Shown piece after piece: positions 8,425-19,561 of a stretch of DNA of 64,000 nt. The stretch lies in contig JAUILQ010000026.1 in NCBI GenBank assembly GCA_030433005.1, forward strand, positions 1 to 64,000, written 5' to 3'. Source of the DNA: Alphaproteobacteria bacterium (lineage in GTDB: Bacteria; Pseudomonadota; Alphaproteobacteria; Kiloniellales; DSM-21159). The first letter of the stretch is position 1. Every line of letters starts with the position of its first letter. The translations under genes were made by a program, and so were the position numbers. The notes beneath the pieces are model-generated. The model was not told the DNA's origin, did not search any database, and worked only from the letters and a program-made list of their open reading frames with translations.

Positions 8425-8489
8425 TGACCACGCAGGCTGGTGGCCGGTCCTGGCGGCCGGCCGCTCGCCCCTGTGCTCCGAGGAATTCC

Positions 8490-11294
<2,805 letters not shown>

Positions 11295-11332
11295 GGACGG
11301 TGCCGAATCGCGGCGGCGGACGTTAGGCAGCC

Positions 11333-12211
11333 ATGCGCTGCCTCGTCCTGATCAATCCGAACAGCGGCCGAGCCCCGGAAGCCGAGGCAGCCGTCGACTC
11401 CCTGCGTCACGCGTCCGACGACATCGAGGTCGAGGTCGAGCGGCCCGAGGGCCTGGATGAGGCCCGCAAGGCCATCGAGCGGCGCGCCCGCGAGTTCGAC
11501 GCCCTGGTCGTCGCCGGCGGCGACGGCACCTTCCACGGCCTCGCCAAGGCGCTGACCCGCGCCCGCAAGCCGGTCGGCATCCTGCCGCTCGGCACCGCCA
11601 ACGACCTCGCGCGGACCCTGGGCGTGCCCTTCGACCTGCACGAGGCGGCCGCCGTCATCGCCGCCGGCCATCGCAAGCGGATCGACCTGGGTCGCGCCGG
11701 CCGCGAGCTGTTCTTCAACGTCGCCACCGTCGGGCTCGGCGCCGAGGTGCCGCGTTTCCACTCCGGCGAGCGCAAGCGTCGTCTGGGCATCCTCAATTAT
11801 CCGATCAGCCTGTGGCTGGCCTGGCGCCAGAACCGCTCGTTCCGCTGCCGGATCGAATGCAACGGCGACCGGGTCCGCGGCCGCTTCATCCACATCGCGA
11901 TCGGCAACGGCCCGCACTTCGGCGGCGGCCTGGTCGTCGACGAGGACTGCCGGATCGACGACGAGACGCTCTACCTCTACGCCATCAAGCCGGTCGGCTT
12001 CTGGCGCCTGCTGCGCCTGGCCCCCTGGATCCGCGCCGGCCAGCTGCGCCCCTGGCCCGAGGTCATCACGCTGCGCGGCAAGCGGATCGCACTGCACACC
12101 GCGCGCAAGCGCAGCCTCAACCTGGACGGCGAGATGTCCGGGCGCACGCCGCGGGTCTTCACCGTCGAGCCCAAGGCCCTTGAGGTCTTCGTGCCGGAGG
12201 GTCATCTCTAG
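11333..12211 (+). CDS. Diacylglycerol kinase-family lipid kinase (YegS/DgkB-like)
   Basis: This 292-aa protein starts with the nucleotide-binding strand LINPNSG and carries the hallmark loop VAGGDGTFHGLAKAL, then LPLGTANDLARTL. These are the conserved motifs of the DAGK catalytic fold shared by DgkB, YegS and sphingosine kinases. It should phosphorylate a lipid such as diacylglycerol or phosphatidylglycerol at the membrane. The start is 38 bases after secA, so read-through from secA is possible. Which lipid is used cannot be told. Confidence 0.88.
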   Translation: MRCLVLINPNSGRAPEAEAAVDSLRHASDDIEVEVERPEGLDEARKAIERRAREFDALVVAGGDGTFHGLAKALTRARKPVGILPLGTANDLARTLGVPFDLHEAAAVIAAGHRKRIDLGRAGRELFFNVATVGLGAEVPRFHSGERKRRLGILNYPISLWLAWRQNRSFRCRIECNGDRVRGRFIHIAIGNGPHFGGGLVVDEDCRIDDETLYLYAIKPVGFWRLLRLAPWIRAGQLRPWPEVITLRGKRIALHTARKRSLNLDGEMSGRTPRVFTVEPKALEVFVPEGHL

Positions 12212-12288
12212 GAGCGTCGAGGCGCGCCGTCCCGACGCCGCCGCAAGGCGCGGGGGGCGGCGCCGGTCAGCAGAGAGTCGAGCCACCC

Positions 12289-12756
12289 ATGAGCATGCTC
12301 AAGGACGACTGGACCGTCGCGCTGGAGGACTGCGCCCGCGCCCTGCACGCCGCCATCGCGGTGCTCGAGCGGGTCAAGGGCTCGATCGACAACACCCTGC
12401 TCGACGCCGACGCCATCGCCGAGGCGCCGCTGCAGCACCAGCAGGCCTTCGACCAGCTGGAGGCGATGATCCGCAGCCACGGCGAGCTGCCCGACGACTT
12501 CGATCCCGAGGCCGACCTGGCGCGCGACGCCATGGCCTCGCTGCGCGAGTCCTTTTCGACCAACTCGACGGTCGAGGTGCTGCGCGAGGCCGAGGAAGCC
12601 GAGGAGGCCCTGGCTGCCGCCGTCGCCGAGGCGCTCTCGGTCGACGACCTCGGCCCCGAGACCGAGGACCTGCTGGCCGGCCTCGGCCGCCTCTGCGTCG
12701 AGACCGCCGCCGAGCTCGCCCGCCTGCGCATGGCCGGCATCCTGACCTGGGCGTAG
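12289..12756 (+). CDS. Acidic helical hypothetical protein
   Basis: This 155-aa protein has no recognised domain. It is strongly acidic and predicted to be almost all helix, with runs such as REAEEAEEALAAAVAEAL in the middle and Leu/Ala-rich helices at both ends. There is no signal peptide or membrane segment. Codon use matches its neighbours (G/C third positions), which supports it as a real gene. It begins 77 bases after the lipid kinase gene and could be co-transcribed with it. It is followed directly by an intergenic repeat. Function unknown. Confidence 0.7.
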   Translation: MSMLKDDWTVALEDCARALHAAIAVLERVKGSIDNTLLDADAIAEAPLQHQQAFDQLEAMIRSHGELPDDFDPEADLARDAMASLRESFSTNSTVEVLREAEEAEEALAAAVAEALSVDDLGPETEDLLAGLGRLCVETAAELARLRMAGILTWA

Positions 12757-12777
12757 GGCGCGGCCGTCGTCCGGCCG

Positions 12778-12933
12778 TCACGCTTCGTGGTCCGACAAGC
12801 TCACCATGAAGCGCCGGGTCGGTCCGAGCCCAGCTTCTGGTCGGGGATGAGCCTTTCGGCAAGCGGGGCGGATGCAGCCGGCTCCCCGCCTCGCCGTCGC
12901 TTCACGGTGAGCTTGTCGAACCGCGAAGCGTGA
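12778..12933. repeat. Imperfect 35-bp inverted repeat flanking an 86-base spacer
   Basis: Bases 12778-12812 and 12899-12933 match as reverse complements at 32 of 35 positions. The shared core is CGACAAGCTCACC. The pair lies in the convergent gap between the acidic orphan (plus) and accA (minus). From general familiarity, cores of this kind occur as dispersed intergenic repeats in proteobacterial genomes; I could not check copy number here. It could act as a bidirectional terminator or be a MITE-like remnant. This fills most of the 213-base gap before accA. Confidence 0.75.
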
Positions 12934-12969
12934 AAGCGCCGCCGATAGCCGCGGCACCGTCGGGGAAGC

Positions 12970-13926
12970 TCAGCCCAAACCCTTCTGGCCCATCGCCAGG
13001 AACTTGTCGCGGCGCTGCACCTTGAGGGTGCCGCCGTCGAGGCGGCGCAGGGCGTGCAGCGACTCTTCGATGGCGTCGCCGACCGCGGCGATCGTCTTGG
13101 CCCGGCCGCGGTGCGCGGCGCCCAGCGGCTCCGGCACGATCTGGTCGATGACGCCGAGCTTCTCCAGGTCCTGGGCGGTCAGGCGCAGGGCCTCGGCCAC
13201 TTCCTGGTTCTGCTCGGCCGAGCGCCAGAGGATCGAGGCGCAGCCCTCGGGACTGATCACCGAGTAGATCGAGTGCTCCAGCATCAGCACGCGGTTCGCC
13301 GTGGCCAGGGCGATCGCGCCGCCCGAGCCGCCCTCGCCGACCACCGTCGCGATCACCGGCACCCTGAGCTCCAGGCTGAGCTCGATGCAGCGCGCGATGG
13401 CCTCGGCCTGGCCGCGCTCCTCGGCGCCGATGCCGGGATAGGCGCCGGCGGTGTCGACGAAGGTCAGCAGCGGCAGGCCGAAGCGCTCGGCGAGGCCCAT
13501 CAGGCGCTGCGCCTTGCGGTAGCCCTCGGGCCGCGGCATGCCGAAGTTGTGGGTCACGCGGCTCTGCATGTCGTGGCCCTTCTCCTGGCCGAGCACGACG
13601 CAGGAGTGGCCCCGGAAGCGCGCCATGCCGCCGAGGATCGCCTTGTCCTCGCCGTAGAGCCGGTCGCCGGCGAGCGGCACGTAGTCCTCGACCAGCGCCT
13701 TCAGGTAGTCGGCGGCGTGCGGCCGCTCGGGATGGCGCGCGACCTGGCATTTCTGCCAGGCCGAGAGCTTGGTGTAGGTCTGGCGCAGCAGCCGGTCGGC
13801 CTTGCCCTGGAGGCGCGCGACCTCGTCGGCGATGTTGAGCTCGCCGTCGTCGGAGAGGTGGCGCAGCTCTTCGATCTTGCCTTCGAGCTCGGCGATCGGC
13901 TTTTCGAAATCGAGGTAGTGACGCAT
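12970..13926 (-). CDS. accA: Acetyl-CoA carboxylase carboxyltransferase subunit alpha
   Basis: This 318-aa AccA has the N-terminal segment [12 protein letters not shown], the coiled linker, and the carboxyltransferase core with [18 protein letters not shown] and GEGGSGGA motifs that bind the carboxybiotin and acetyl-CoA. With AccD it transfers CO2 from biotin to acetyl-CoA, giving malonyl-CoA for fatty acid synthesis. Length and motif order are standard for the family. It stands alone: no accD or accBC lies in the window. Its downstream side is the inverted repeat at 12778-12933. Confidence 0.97.
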   Translation of the reverse strand: MRHYLDFEKPIAELEGKIEELRHLSDDGELNIADEVARLQGKADRLLRQTYTKLSAWQKCQVARHPERPHAADYLKALVEDYVPLAGDRLYGEDKAILGGMARFRGHSCVVLGQEKGHDMQSRVTHNFGMPRPEGYRKAQRLMGLAERFGLPLLTFVDTAGAYPGIGAEERGQAEAIARCIELSLELRVPVIATVVGEGGSGGAIALATANRVLMLEHSIYSVISPEGCASILWRSAEQNQEVAEALRLTAQDLEKLGVIDQIVPEPLGAAHRGRAKTIAAVGDAIEESLHALRRLDGGTLKVQRRDKFLAMGQKGLG

Positions 13927-14040
13927 GGCGGGCCCGACATAGCACAGCGCGCGCCGGCGTCACACCGCTTCCGTGGGCCGTCGGGCGGTCAGGCGGCGGT
14001 TGCGCGACGCGGCGCCGCGCGCCATGCTGAGCGTCCTTGG

Positions 14041-14137
14041 TTCCTAGGGGTGTCCTCGCATGCGAGGGCTGAGAGTCCGCCGGCCGTGGCGGTGACCCTT
14101 AGAATCTGATCCGGGTCATGCCGGCGCAGGGAAGGAA
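14041..14137 (+). promoter_or_regulatory. TPP riboswitch (THI element)
   Basis: The stretch has the invariant CTGAGA at 14069-14074 after a GC hairpin, then ACCCTTAGAATCTGATC, then GGGTCATGCCGGCGCAGGGAA. That is the full three-way-junction consensus for thiamine pyrophosphate. The outer stem pairs TTCCT (14041-14045) with AGGAA (14133-14137). A weak promoter, TTGCGC-N17-CATGCT at 14000-14028, would start transcription just upstream. The riboswitch ends about 70 bases before the Shine-Dalgarno of the ThiY-like gene at 14223, so an expression platform fits in between. High TPP should switch the gene off. Confidence 0.95.
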
Positions 14138-14222
14138 CCGGAAGCGGCCCGGCCAGGACTTCTCTCGCGCCCGCCCCTTCCGTCTTCCCGAACAGAGACG
14201 AGACGACGGAGGTCACGACGCG

Positions 14223-15212
14223 ATGCCCAGATTCCTGCCCAGAGTCAGTTCCCGATTCTTCCCTTCCCTGCTCGCCGCGGCCCTGGCGGGCGGGCTCTGC
14301 CTCGGGCTCGCCGGCCAGCCGGCCCGGGCCCAGGACGACGGCGCCTACACGGTGCTGCTCGACTGGTTCCTCAACCCCGACCACGCGCCGCTGGTCGTGG
14401 CGCTGCAGAAGGGCTTCTTCGCCGAGGAGGGGCTGGAGGTCGAGCTGGTCGAGCCGGCCGATCCCAACGACCCGCCCAAGCTGGTCGCCGCCGGCCAGGC
14501 CGAGGTCGCGGTCAGCTACCAGCCGATGCTGCACATCCAGGTCGGCGCCGGCCTGCCGCTGACGCGCATCGGCACGCTGGTGGCGACGCCGCTCAACACC
14601 CTGCTGGTGCTGGCCGACGGGCCGGTCGAGACGATCGCCGACCTCAAGGGCAAGCGCGTCGGCTATTCGGTCGGCGGCTTCGAGGAGGCGCTGCTGGCGG
14701 CGATGCTGGAGCCCCACGGCCTGAGCCTCGACGACATCGAGCTCATCAACGTCAACTTCGCGCTCGGCCAGTCGCTGCTGGCCGGCCAGGTCGAGGCGGT
14801 GATCGGCGCCTACCGCAACTTCGAGAAGCACCAGCTGGCGCTCGCCGGCGGCCAGGGGAAGTTCTTCTACGTCGAGGAGGAGGGCGTGCCGCCCTACGAC
14901 GAGCTGATCCTGGTGGCGCGCAGCGACGTCCAGCCCGACCCGCGCGACGACGCCTTCCTGACCGCCCTGGAGCGCGGCGTGCAGTACCTGATCAACCACC
15001 CCGAGGAGAGCTGGGAGCTGTTCGTCGCCTACAAGGCCGACCTCGATGACGAGCTCAACGCGCGGGCCTGGGACGACACCCTGCCGCGCTTCGCGCTGCG
15101 CCCCGCCGCCAGCGACGCCGGCCGCTACCGCCGCTTCGCGAAGTTCCTGCAGGACCAGGGCGTGGTCGGCGCCCTGCCGCCGGTCGAGCAGTACCTGCGC
15201 GCGGCCGACTGA
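14223..15212 (+). CDS. thiY: ThiY-like ABC transporter substrate-binding protein (NMT1/THI5 family)
   Basis: This 329-aa protein has a signal peptide (an Arg-containing start, a hydrophobic core, ending QPARAQDD). The mature part opens with YTVLLDWFLNPDHAPL, the signature of the NMT1/THI5 fold that binds formylaminopyrimidine or related thiamine pyrimidine precursors in the periplasm. It is controlled by the TPP riboswitch just upstream. The ATG at 14118 was rejected because it lies within the riboswitch; ATG 14223 has GGAGGT nine bases before it. The permease and ATPase genes (thiX, thiZ) are not adjacent, so the partner transporter must be encoded elsewhere. Confidence 0.9.
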   Translation: MPRFLPRVSSRFFPSLLAAALAGGLCLGLAGQPARAQDDGAYTVLLDWFLNPDHAPLVVALQKGFFAEEGLEVELVEPADPNDPPKLVAAGQAEVAVSYQPMLHIQVGAGLPLTRIGTLVATPLNTLLVLADGPVETIADLKGKRVGYSVGGFEEALLAAMLEPHGLSLDDIELINVNFALGQSLLAGQVEAVIGAYRNFEKHQLALAGGQGKFFYVEEEGVPPYDELILVARSDVQPDPRDDAFLTALERGVQYLINHPEESWELFVAYKADLDDELNARAWDDTLPRFALRPAASDAGRYRRFAKFLQDQGVVGALPPVEQYLRAAD

Positions 15213-15251
15213 GCCAGGAGCCCATCAATCCCTTTCGCTGCCCGGCCTCGC

Positions 15252-15725
15252 CTAGGCGCGGTCGTACAGGGTCACCCGGGTCGCCATGGCGGATACCTCA
15301 TCCGAGGCGAGCCATCGCAACCTGGGCGGCTCCTGGGACGCGACGTCGATGATGTGGTTGGCGCAATAGAGCGCCCAATGCTCGAAAGGCCCGGGATGTC
15401 CTGAGCCGGCCGTCGTGGTTTCGGCGACATAATCTAAGAAGGTCGACGCCTTGCGAACGTGCAGCATCGTCTCCACGGCAGATTCCTCATCGTCGAGGGC
15501 ATAGCTCTCGTCCCGGACGGCATAGGCGATGTAGCTGTCCCAGAGGAGTTCGAGAGACGGGGTTGAGACCGCAATCGCGACAGGGAACCTTTCAACTCCA
15601 AGAAGAGGGTCCTTCTCTCGCTCTCCCCTCGAGGCCTCTGTAACGACCACACGCAGGGCATTTTCCTCCGGCTCCCCGAGTTCCCTGACAACGAACGTCC
15701 TCCTGCCCTTCGGGAACTCGATCAT
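15252..15725 (-). CDS. Orphan hypothetical protein with atypical base composition
   Basis: This 157-aa soluble protein is unrecognised. It has no signal peptide or membrane helix, a mixed charged sequence, and an aromatic stretch WDSYIAYAVRDESY in the middle. The ATG at 15725 was chosen because AAGGAG lies about nine bases upstream; the frame extends to 15890 but that part is Arg-rich and untypical. Base composition is odd: bases 15421-15540 are about 58% G+C, against more than 70% for neighbouring genes, and codons ending in A or T are frequent. This suggests recent acquisition. Function unknown. Confidence 0.7.
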   Translation of the reverse strand: MIEFPKGRRTFVVRELGEPEENALRVVVTEASRGEREKDPLLGVERFPVAIAVSTPSLELLWDSYIAYAVRDESYALDDEESAVETMLHVRKASTFLDYVAETTTAGSGHPGPFEHWALYCANHIIDVASQEPPRLRWLASDEVSAMATRVTLYDRA

Positions 15726-15799
15726 CGCCTCGACTCCTTGTCGTCGCGTTGAAAGGTAAGCGAACAGCAGAAAGGGTCGGGTATCGGGCCGCGTTCCTA

Positions 15800-15916
15800 T
15801 CAGCCGAACAGCGGCCCGATCGCCCAGCGCAGCCCGTAGGCCAGCGCGGCCACGGCGAGCACCCCGGCGCACCAGAGGCCGGCGAACCACAGCAGGCGGC
15901 GGGCCCGCTCGCTCAC
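15800..15916 (-). CDS. DUF2474-like small membrane subunit of bd-type oxidase
   Basis: A 38-aa ORF starts with GTG 19 bases after the cydB stop. The product is a single membrane helix: a short Arg-rich head (SERARR), then a hydrophobic core with two Trp, then a short tail ending GPLFG. This size, placement and composition fit the DUF2474 family encoded behind cydB in cyanide-insensitive oxidase operons, which play the part that CydX plays in E. coli. It is too short for standard ORF calling. The family assignment is by eye and position. Confidence 0.65.
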   Translation of the reverse strand: MSERARRLLWFAGLWCAGVLAVAALAYGLRWAIGPLFG

Positions 15917-15935
15917 GGCCGGGCGCCCGCGGGCG

Positions 15936-16943
15936 TCAATGGTAGCCCTCGTCGCCGACCTTGCCGCGGAACACCCAGTAGCTCCAGGCGCTGTAGGCCA
16001 GGATGATCGGGATCATCACGGCGAAGCCGACCAGGGCGAAGAGCTGGGTGTTGGGCGCGGCCGCGGCCTGCCAGATGTCGACGGCGTAGGGGATGGCGTA
16101 GGGCCACAGCGAGACGCCGAGGCCGAAGAAGCCGGTCAGGAACAGCGCCGCCGCGCTGACGTAGGGCAGCGCCTGCCAGCCGCGCTCGAGGGCGATCCAG
16201 TGCAGCAGCGACAGCGCCAGCACGGCCAGCGGCACCGGCCAGAGGAAGGCGATGTTGGGCCAGGTGAACCAGCGCTCGGCGACCTGCTCGTCGGCCAGCG
16301 GCATCCACAGGCTGACCGCGGCCATGGCCAGCAGCACGGCGGGCAGCAGCAGCCGGCAGCAGCGCCGCGCCCAGGCCTGCTGCTCGCCCTCGGTCTTGAG
16401 GATCGTCCAGCCGGCGCCGAGCAGGGCGTAGCCGAAGACCAGGGCGAGGCCGACGAACAGCGGGAAGGGCTCCAGCCAGTCGAAGGTGCCGCCGGCGAAG
16501 ACGCCGTCCTCGACCGGCACGCCGCGCACGAAGCCGCCGAGCACGACGCCCTGGGCGAAGGTGGCGACCAGCGAGCCGGCCCAGAACGAGATCGACCAGC
16601 CCTGCTTGTAGTGCGGCGCGCGCTCGCGGAACTCGAAGGCGACGCCGCGGAACACCAGGGCCAGCAGCATGACGATCAGCGGCAAGTAGAAGGCCGGCAG
16701 CACGACCGAGTAGACCAGCGGGAAGCCGGCCAGCAGACCGGCGCCGCCGAGCACCAGCCAGGTCTCGTTGCCGTCCCAGACCGGCGCCACCGAGTTCATC
16801 ATGCGGTCGCGGTCGGCCTCGCTCCCGGCGAAGGGGAAGAGAATGCCGAGGCCGAGGTCGAAGCCGTCGGCCAGGACGTAGACGACGACCGCGAAGACGA
16901 TGACGCCGGCCCAGAGCACCGGCAGCAGCGTTGCGAGATCCAT
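15936..16943 (-). CDS. cydB: Cytochrome bd-type ubiquinol oxidase subunit II
   Basis: This 335-aa integral membrane protein has eight to nine helices and the conserved N-terminal segments FDLGLGILFPF and NSVAPVWDGNETWLVLGG that identify CydB/CioB. It pairs with subunit I to form the quinol oxidase. It lies 37 bases behind cydA and 19 bases before the DUF2474 gene, so the three form one operon. In the CIO branch, heme content and cyanide response differ from E. coli bd-I; that inference rests on subunit I. Confidence 0.95.
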   Translation of the reverse strand: MDLATLLPVLWAGVIVFAVVVYVLADGFDLGLGILFPFAGSEADRDRMMNSVAPVWDGNETWLVLGGAGLLAGFPLVYSVVLPAFYLPLIVMLLALVFRGVAFEFRERAPHYKQGWSISFWAGSLVATFAQGVVLGGFVRGVPVEDGVFAGGTFDWLEPFPLFVGLALVFGYALLGAGWTILKTEGEQQAWARRCCRLLLPAVLLAMAAVSLWMPLADEQVAERWFTWPNIAFLWPVPLAVLALSLLHWIALERGWQALPYVSAAALFLTGFFGLGVSLWPYAIPYAVDIWQAAAAPNTQLFALVGFAVMIPIILAYSAWSYWVFRGKVGDEGYH

Positions 16944-16980
16944 TCGGCCCGTCTCCTTCCTTGCGCCCGACCTGTCGCGG

Positions 16981-18345
16981 CTACTCGCCCGGCAGCCGCA
17001 GCGCCGGTGCCGAGATCTCCGGCTCCGGCCCGCCGGCCCAGGACGGCCCCTCGCGCGCGATCCGCAGCAGATACCAGATGCCGGCTCCGAACACGCCGCA
17101 GTAGACGACGACGAAGCCGGCCAGCGTCAGGGCGACGCTGGACCCGGAAAGCGGCGCCAATGCGTCGGCCGTGCGCAGCAGGCCGTAGACGACCCAGGGC
17201 TGGCGCCCGACCTCGGTGGTCACCCAGCCGGCCAGGATCGCGACGATGCCGAGCGGCGAGGCGAGCACCGCCAGCCAGTGGAACCAGCGGCTGTCGTAGA
17301 GCCGGCGCCGGAAGAACAGGAAGGCGCCGATCCAGCCGAGCGCCAGCATCGCCAGGCCGCAGGCGACCATGATGCGGAACGACCAGAAGACGATGGCGAC
17401 CGGCGGGCGCTCGTCCTCCGGGAAGGACTTCAGGCCCCGCACCTCGCCGTCGAAGGAATGCGTCAGGATCAGCGAGCCGAGCTTCGGGATCTCCAGCACG
17501 AAGTCGTTGCTCTCACTCGACTCGTCCGGCCAGGCGAAGAGGATCAGCGGCGCCCCGCGCTGGGTTTCCCAGTGCGCCTCCATGGCCGCGACCTTGACCG
17601 GCTGGTGCTCGCGCGTGTTCAGGCCGTGCAGGTCGCCGGCGACGATCTGCAGCGGCGCCACGACGGCGACGAACAGCACCGACATCGCCACCATCGTGCG
17701 GGTCCGCGTCTCCTCGCGGCCGCGCAGCAGGTGCCAGGCGCCGATGCCGCCGACCAGCAGGCTGGTCGAGAGGAAGGCCGCCAGCACCATGTGCACCAGG
17801 CGGTAGGGGAAGGAGGGGTTGAAGACCGCGGCCAGCCAGTCGGTCGCGCGGAACTCGCCGTTCTCGAAGGCGTAGCCCGCCGGGGTCTGCATCCAGGAGT
17901 TGGCCGAGAGGATCCAGAAGGCGGAGATCAGCGTGCCGACCGCGACCATGCAGGTCGCCAGGAAGTGCAGCCGCGGACCGACCTTGTCCCAGCCGAACAG
18001 CATGACGCCCAGGAAGCCGGCCTCCAGGAAGAAGGCGGTGAGCACCTCGTAGGCCAGCAGCGGGCCCATGACGTTGCCGGCGGCCTGCGACAGGCCCGAC
18101 CAGTTGGTGCCGATCTGGTAGCTGAGCACGACCCCGGAGACGACGCCCATGCCGAAGCAGACCGCGAAGAGCTTGCTGAAGAAGCGGTAGAGGTCGCGGA
18201 AGCGCGCCTCGCCGGTGCGCAGCCACAGCAGCTCGAGCAGCGCCAGGTAGCTGGCCAGGCCGATGGTGATCGCCGGAAAGACGATGTGGAACGAGATCGT
18301 GAAGGCGAACTGGATGCGCGAGAGCAGCAGGGCATCGAATTCCAT
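16981..18345 (-). CDS. cydA: Cytochrome bd-type ubiquinol oxidase subunit I, CIO-like with short Q loop
   Basis: This 454-aa subunit has the high-spin heme ligand His20 in the first helix (ISFHIVFP), a second conserved His in FPYRLVHMV, a Met in FWSFRIMVA, and [16 protein letters not shown] near the end. The quinol loop is short, which marks the cyanide-insensitive (CioA) type rather than the long-loop E. coli type. It reduces O2 to water with quinol and does not pump protons. A strong Shine-Dalgarno (GGGAGGTGA) lies eight bases before ATG 18345. No Fnr-like palindrome was seen upstream, but the gap is short. Confidence 0.95.
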   Translation of the reverse strand: MEFDALLLSRIQFAFTISFHIVFPAITIGLASYLALLELLWLRTGEARFRDLYRFFSKLFAVCFGMGVVSGVVLSYQIGTNWSGLSQAAGNVMGPLLAYEVLTAFFLEAGFLGVMLFGWDKVGPRLHFLATCMVAVGTLISAFWILSANSWMQTPAGYAFENGEFRATDWLAAVFNPSFPYRLVHMVLAAFLSTSLLVGGIGAWHLLRGREETRTRTMVAMSVLFVAVVAPLQIVAGDLHGLNTREHQPVKVAAMEAHWETQRGAPLILFAWPDESSESNDFVLEIPKLGSLILTHSFDGEVRGLKSFPEDERPPVAIVFWSFRIMVACGLAMLALGWIGAFLFFRRRLYDSRWFHWLAVLASPLGIVAILAGWVTTEVGRQPWVVYGLLRTADALAPLSGSSVALTLAGFVVVYCGVFGAGIWYLLRIAREGPSWAGGPEPEISAPALRLPGE

Positions 18346-18438
18346 CGCGGCTCACCTCCCGTCACGTCCGGCGCCGGCCCGGTCCGGAGCCTAGCACGGT
18401 GCCGGCGGGACCGAACCCCGCGCTACCCCACGAGAGCT

Positions 18439-18469
18439 GCGGCCCCTTGTCGCCAACGCAAGGGGCCGC
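18439..18469 (-). terminator. 11-bp perfect hairpin downstream of malyl-CoA lyase gene
   Basis: Bases 18439-18449 and 18459-18469 are perfectly complementary around a nine-base loop. The hairpin begins 16 bases after the stop of the malyl-CoA lyase gene on the minus strand and separates it from cydA. There is no U-tract, so it may work as a Rho-assisted terminator or as 3'-end protection of the mRNA. Confidence 0.5.
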
Positions 18470-18484
18470 CGAGGGTTCGCGGCC

Positions 18485-19468
18485 TCAGCCGGCCTCGGCG
18501 ATCTGCCGCGCCTTGTGGACCAGGACCTCGGCCTGCTTGATCGAGGCGATGTCGATCAGCCGGCCGTCCAGCGTCACCGCGCCGCGGCCCTCCTTCTGGG
18601 CCTGCTCCATCGCCGCCAGGATCTTCTCGGCCTGGGCGACCTCGGCCTCCGAGGGGCTGAACAGCGTGTTGGCCAACTCGATCTGGCTGGGGTGGATCGC
18701 CCACTTGCCCTCGCAGCCGAGCACCGCCGCGCGGTTGGCCTGGGCGCGGTAGCCCTCGGCGTCGCGGATGTCGCCGAACGGCCCGTCGAGCGGCCGCAGG
18801 CCGTTCGCGCGCGCCGCCACGACCAGCCGGGCGATCGCGTAGTGCCACATGTCGCCCCAATGGTAGTCGCGCGCGCCGCCGCCTTCCGGGGTGTCGGTCA
18901 GCACGCCGTAGAGCGGGTTCGGCCCGCCGATCGCCGTGGTCCGCGCGCGCGTCGAGGCGGCATAGTCGGCGACGCCGAAGTGCAGCGACTCGTTGCGCGG
19001 GCTGGCCGCCGCGATCTCGTCGACATTGGCCATGCCGAGCGCGGTCTCGATGATCATCTCGAAGCCGAGGCGCTTACTGCGTCCCACGGCGTCCTCGACC
19101 TGGGTGACCAGCATGTCGACGGCATAGACGTCGGCGGCCGTGCCGACCTTGGGTATCATGATCAGGTCGAGCCGCTCGCCGCCCTGCTCCACCACGTCGA
19201 TCACGTCGCGGTACATGTAGGGGGTGTCGAGGCCGTTGATGCGCACCGAGACGGTCTTGCGGCCGAAGTCGATCTCGTTGAGCGCCTTGACGATGTTGCG
19301 GCGGGCCTGCGCCTTGTCGTCCGGGGCAACGGCATCCTCGAGGTCGAGGAACACGACGTCGGCCGCCGATTCGGCGGCCTTCTCGATGAAGCGGTAGTTC
19401 GAGCCCGGCACCGCCAGCTCGCTGCGGTTCATGCGCGCCGGTGCCGGCTCGACGATGGTGAAGCTCAT
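18485..19468 (-). CDS. mcl1: L-malyl-CoA / beta-methylmalyl-CoA lyase
   Basis: This 327-aa protein belongs to the HpcH/citrate lyase beta family. It has the TIM-barrel metal and CoA motifs FLDLEDAVAPDDK, the catalytic region EMIIETALGMANVDEI, and KWAIHPSQI near the end. The start MSFTIVEPAPARMNRSEL closely resembles Mcl1 of Rhodobacter. It cleaves malyl-CoA to acetyl-CoA plus glyoxylate and beta-methylmalyl-CoA to propionyl-CoA plus glyoxylate, the last carbon-splitting step of the ethylmalonyl-CoA pathway. Genes for three other enzymes of that pathway lie at 37-42.5 kb, supporting this role over a citrate lyase role. Confidence 0.9.
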   Translation of the reverse strand: MSFTIVEPAPARMNRSELAVPGSNYRFIEKAAESAADVVFLDLEDAVAPDDKAQARRNIVKALNEIDFGRKTVSVRINGLDTPYMYRDVIDVVEQGGERLDLIMIPKVGTAADVYAVDMLVTQVEDAVGRSKRLGFEMIIETALGMANVDEIAAASPRNESLHFGVADYAASTRARTTAIGGPNPLYGVLTDTPEGGGARDYHWGDMWHYAIARLVVAARANGLRPLDGPFGDIRDAEGYRAQANRAAVLGCEGKWAIHPSQIELANTLFSPSEAEVAQAEKILAAMEQAQKEGRGAVTLDGRLIDIASIKQAEVLVHKARQIAEAG

Positions 19469-19561
19469 GGCTCGCTCTTTCCCTTCCGGTGGGCGGTGTC
19501 CCTGCCCGGAGGTTCTAGAGCTTTTCCCGCAGGCGCGAAATCGCCGAGAGGCGCCGCGCGA

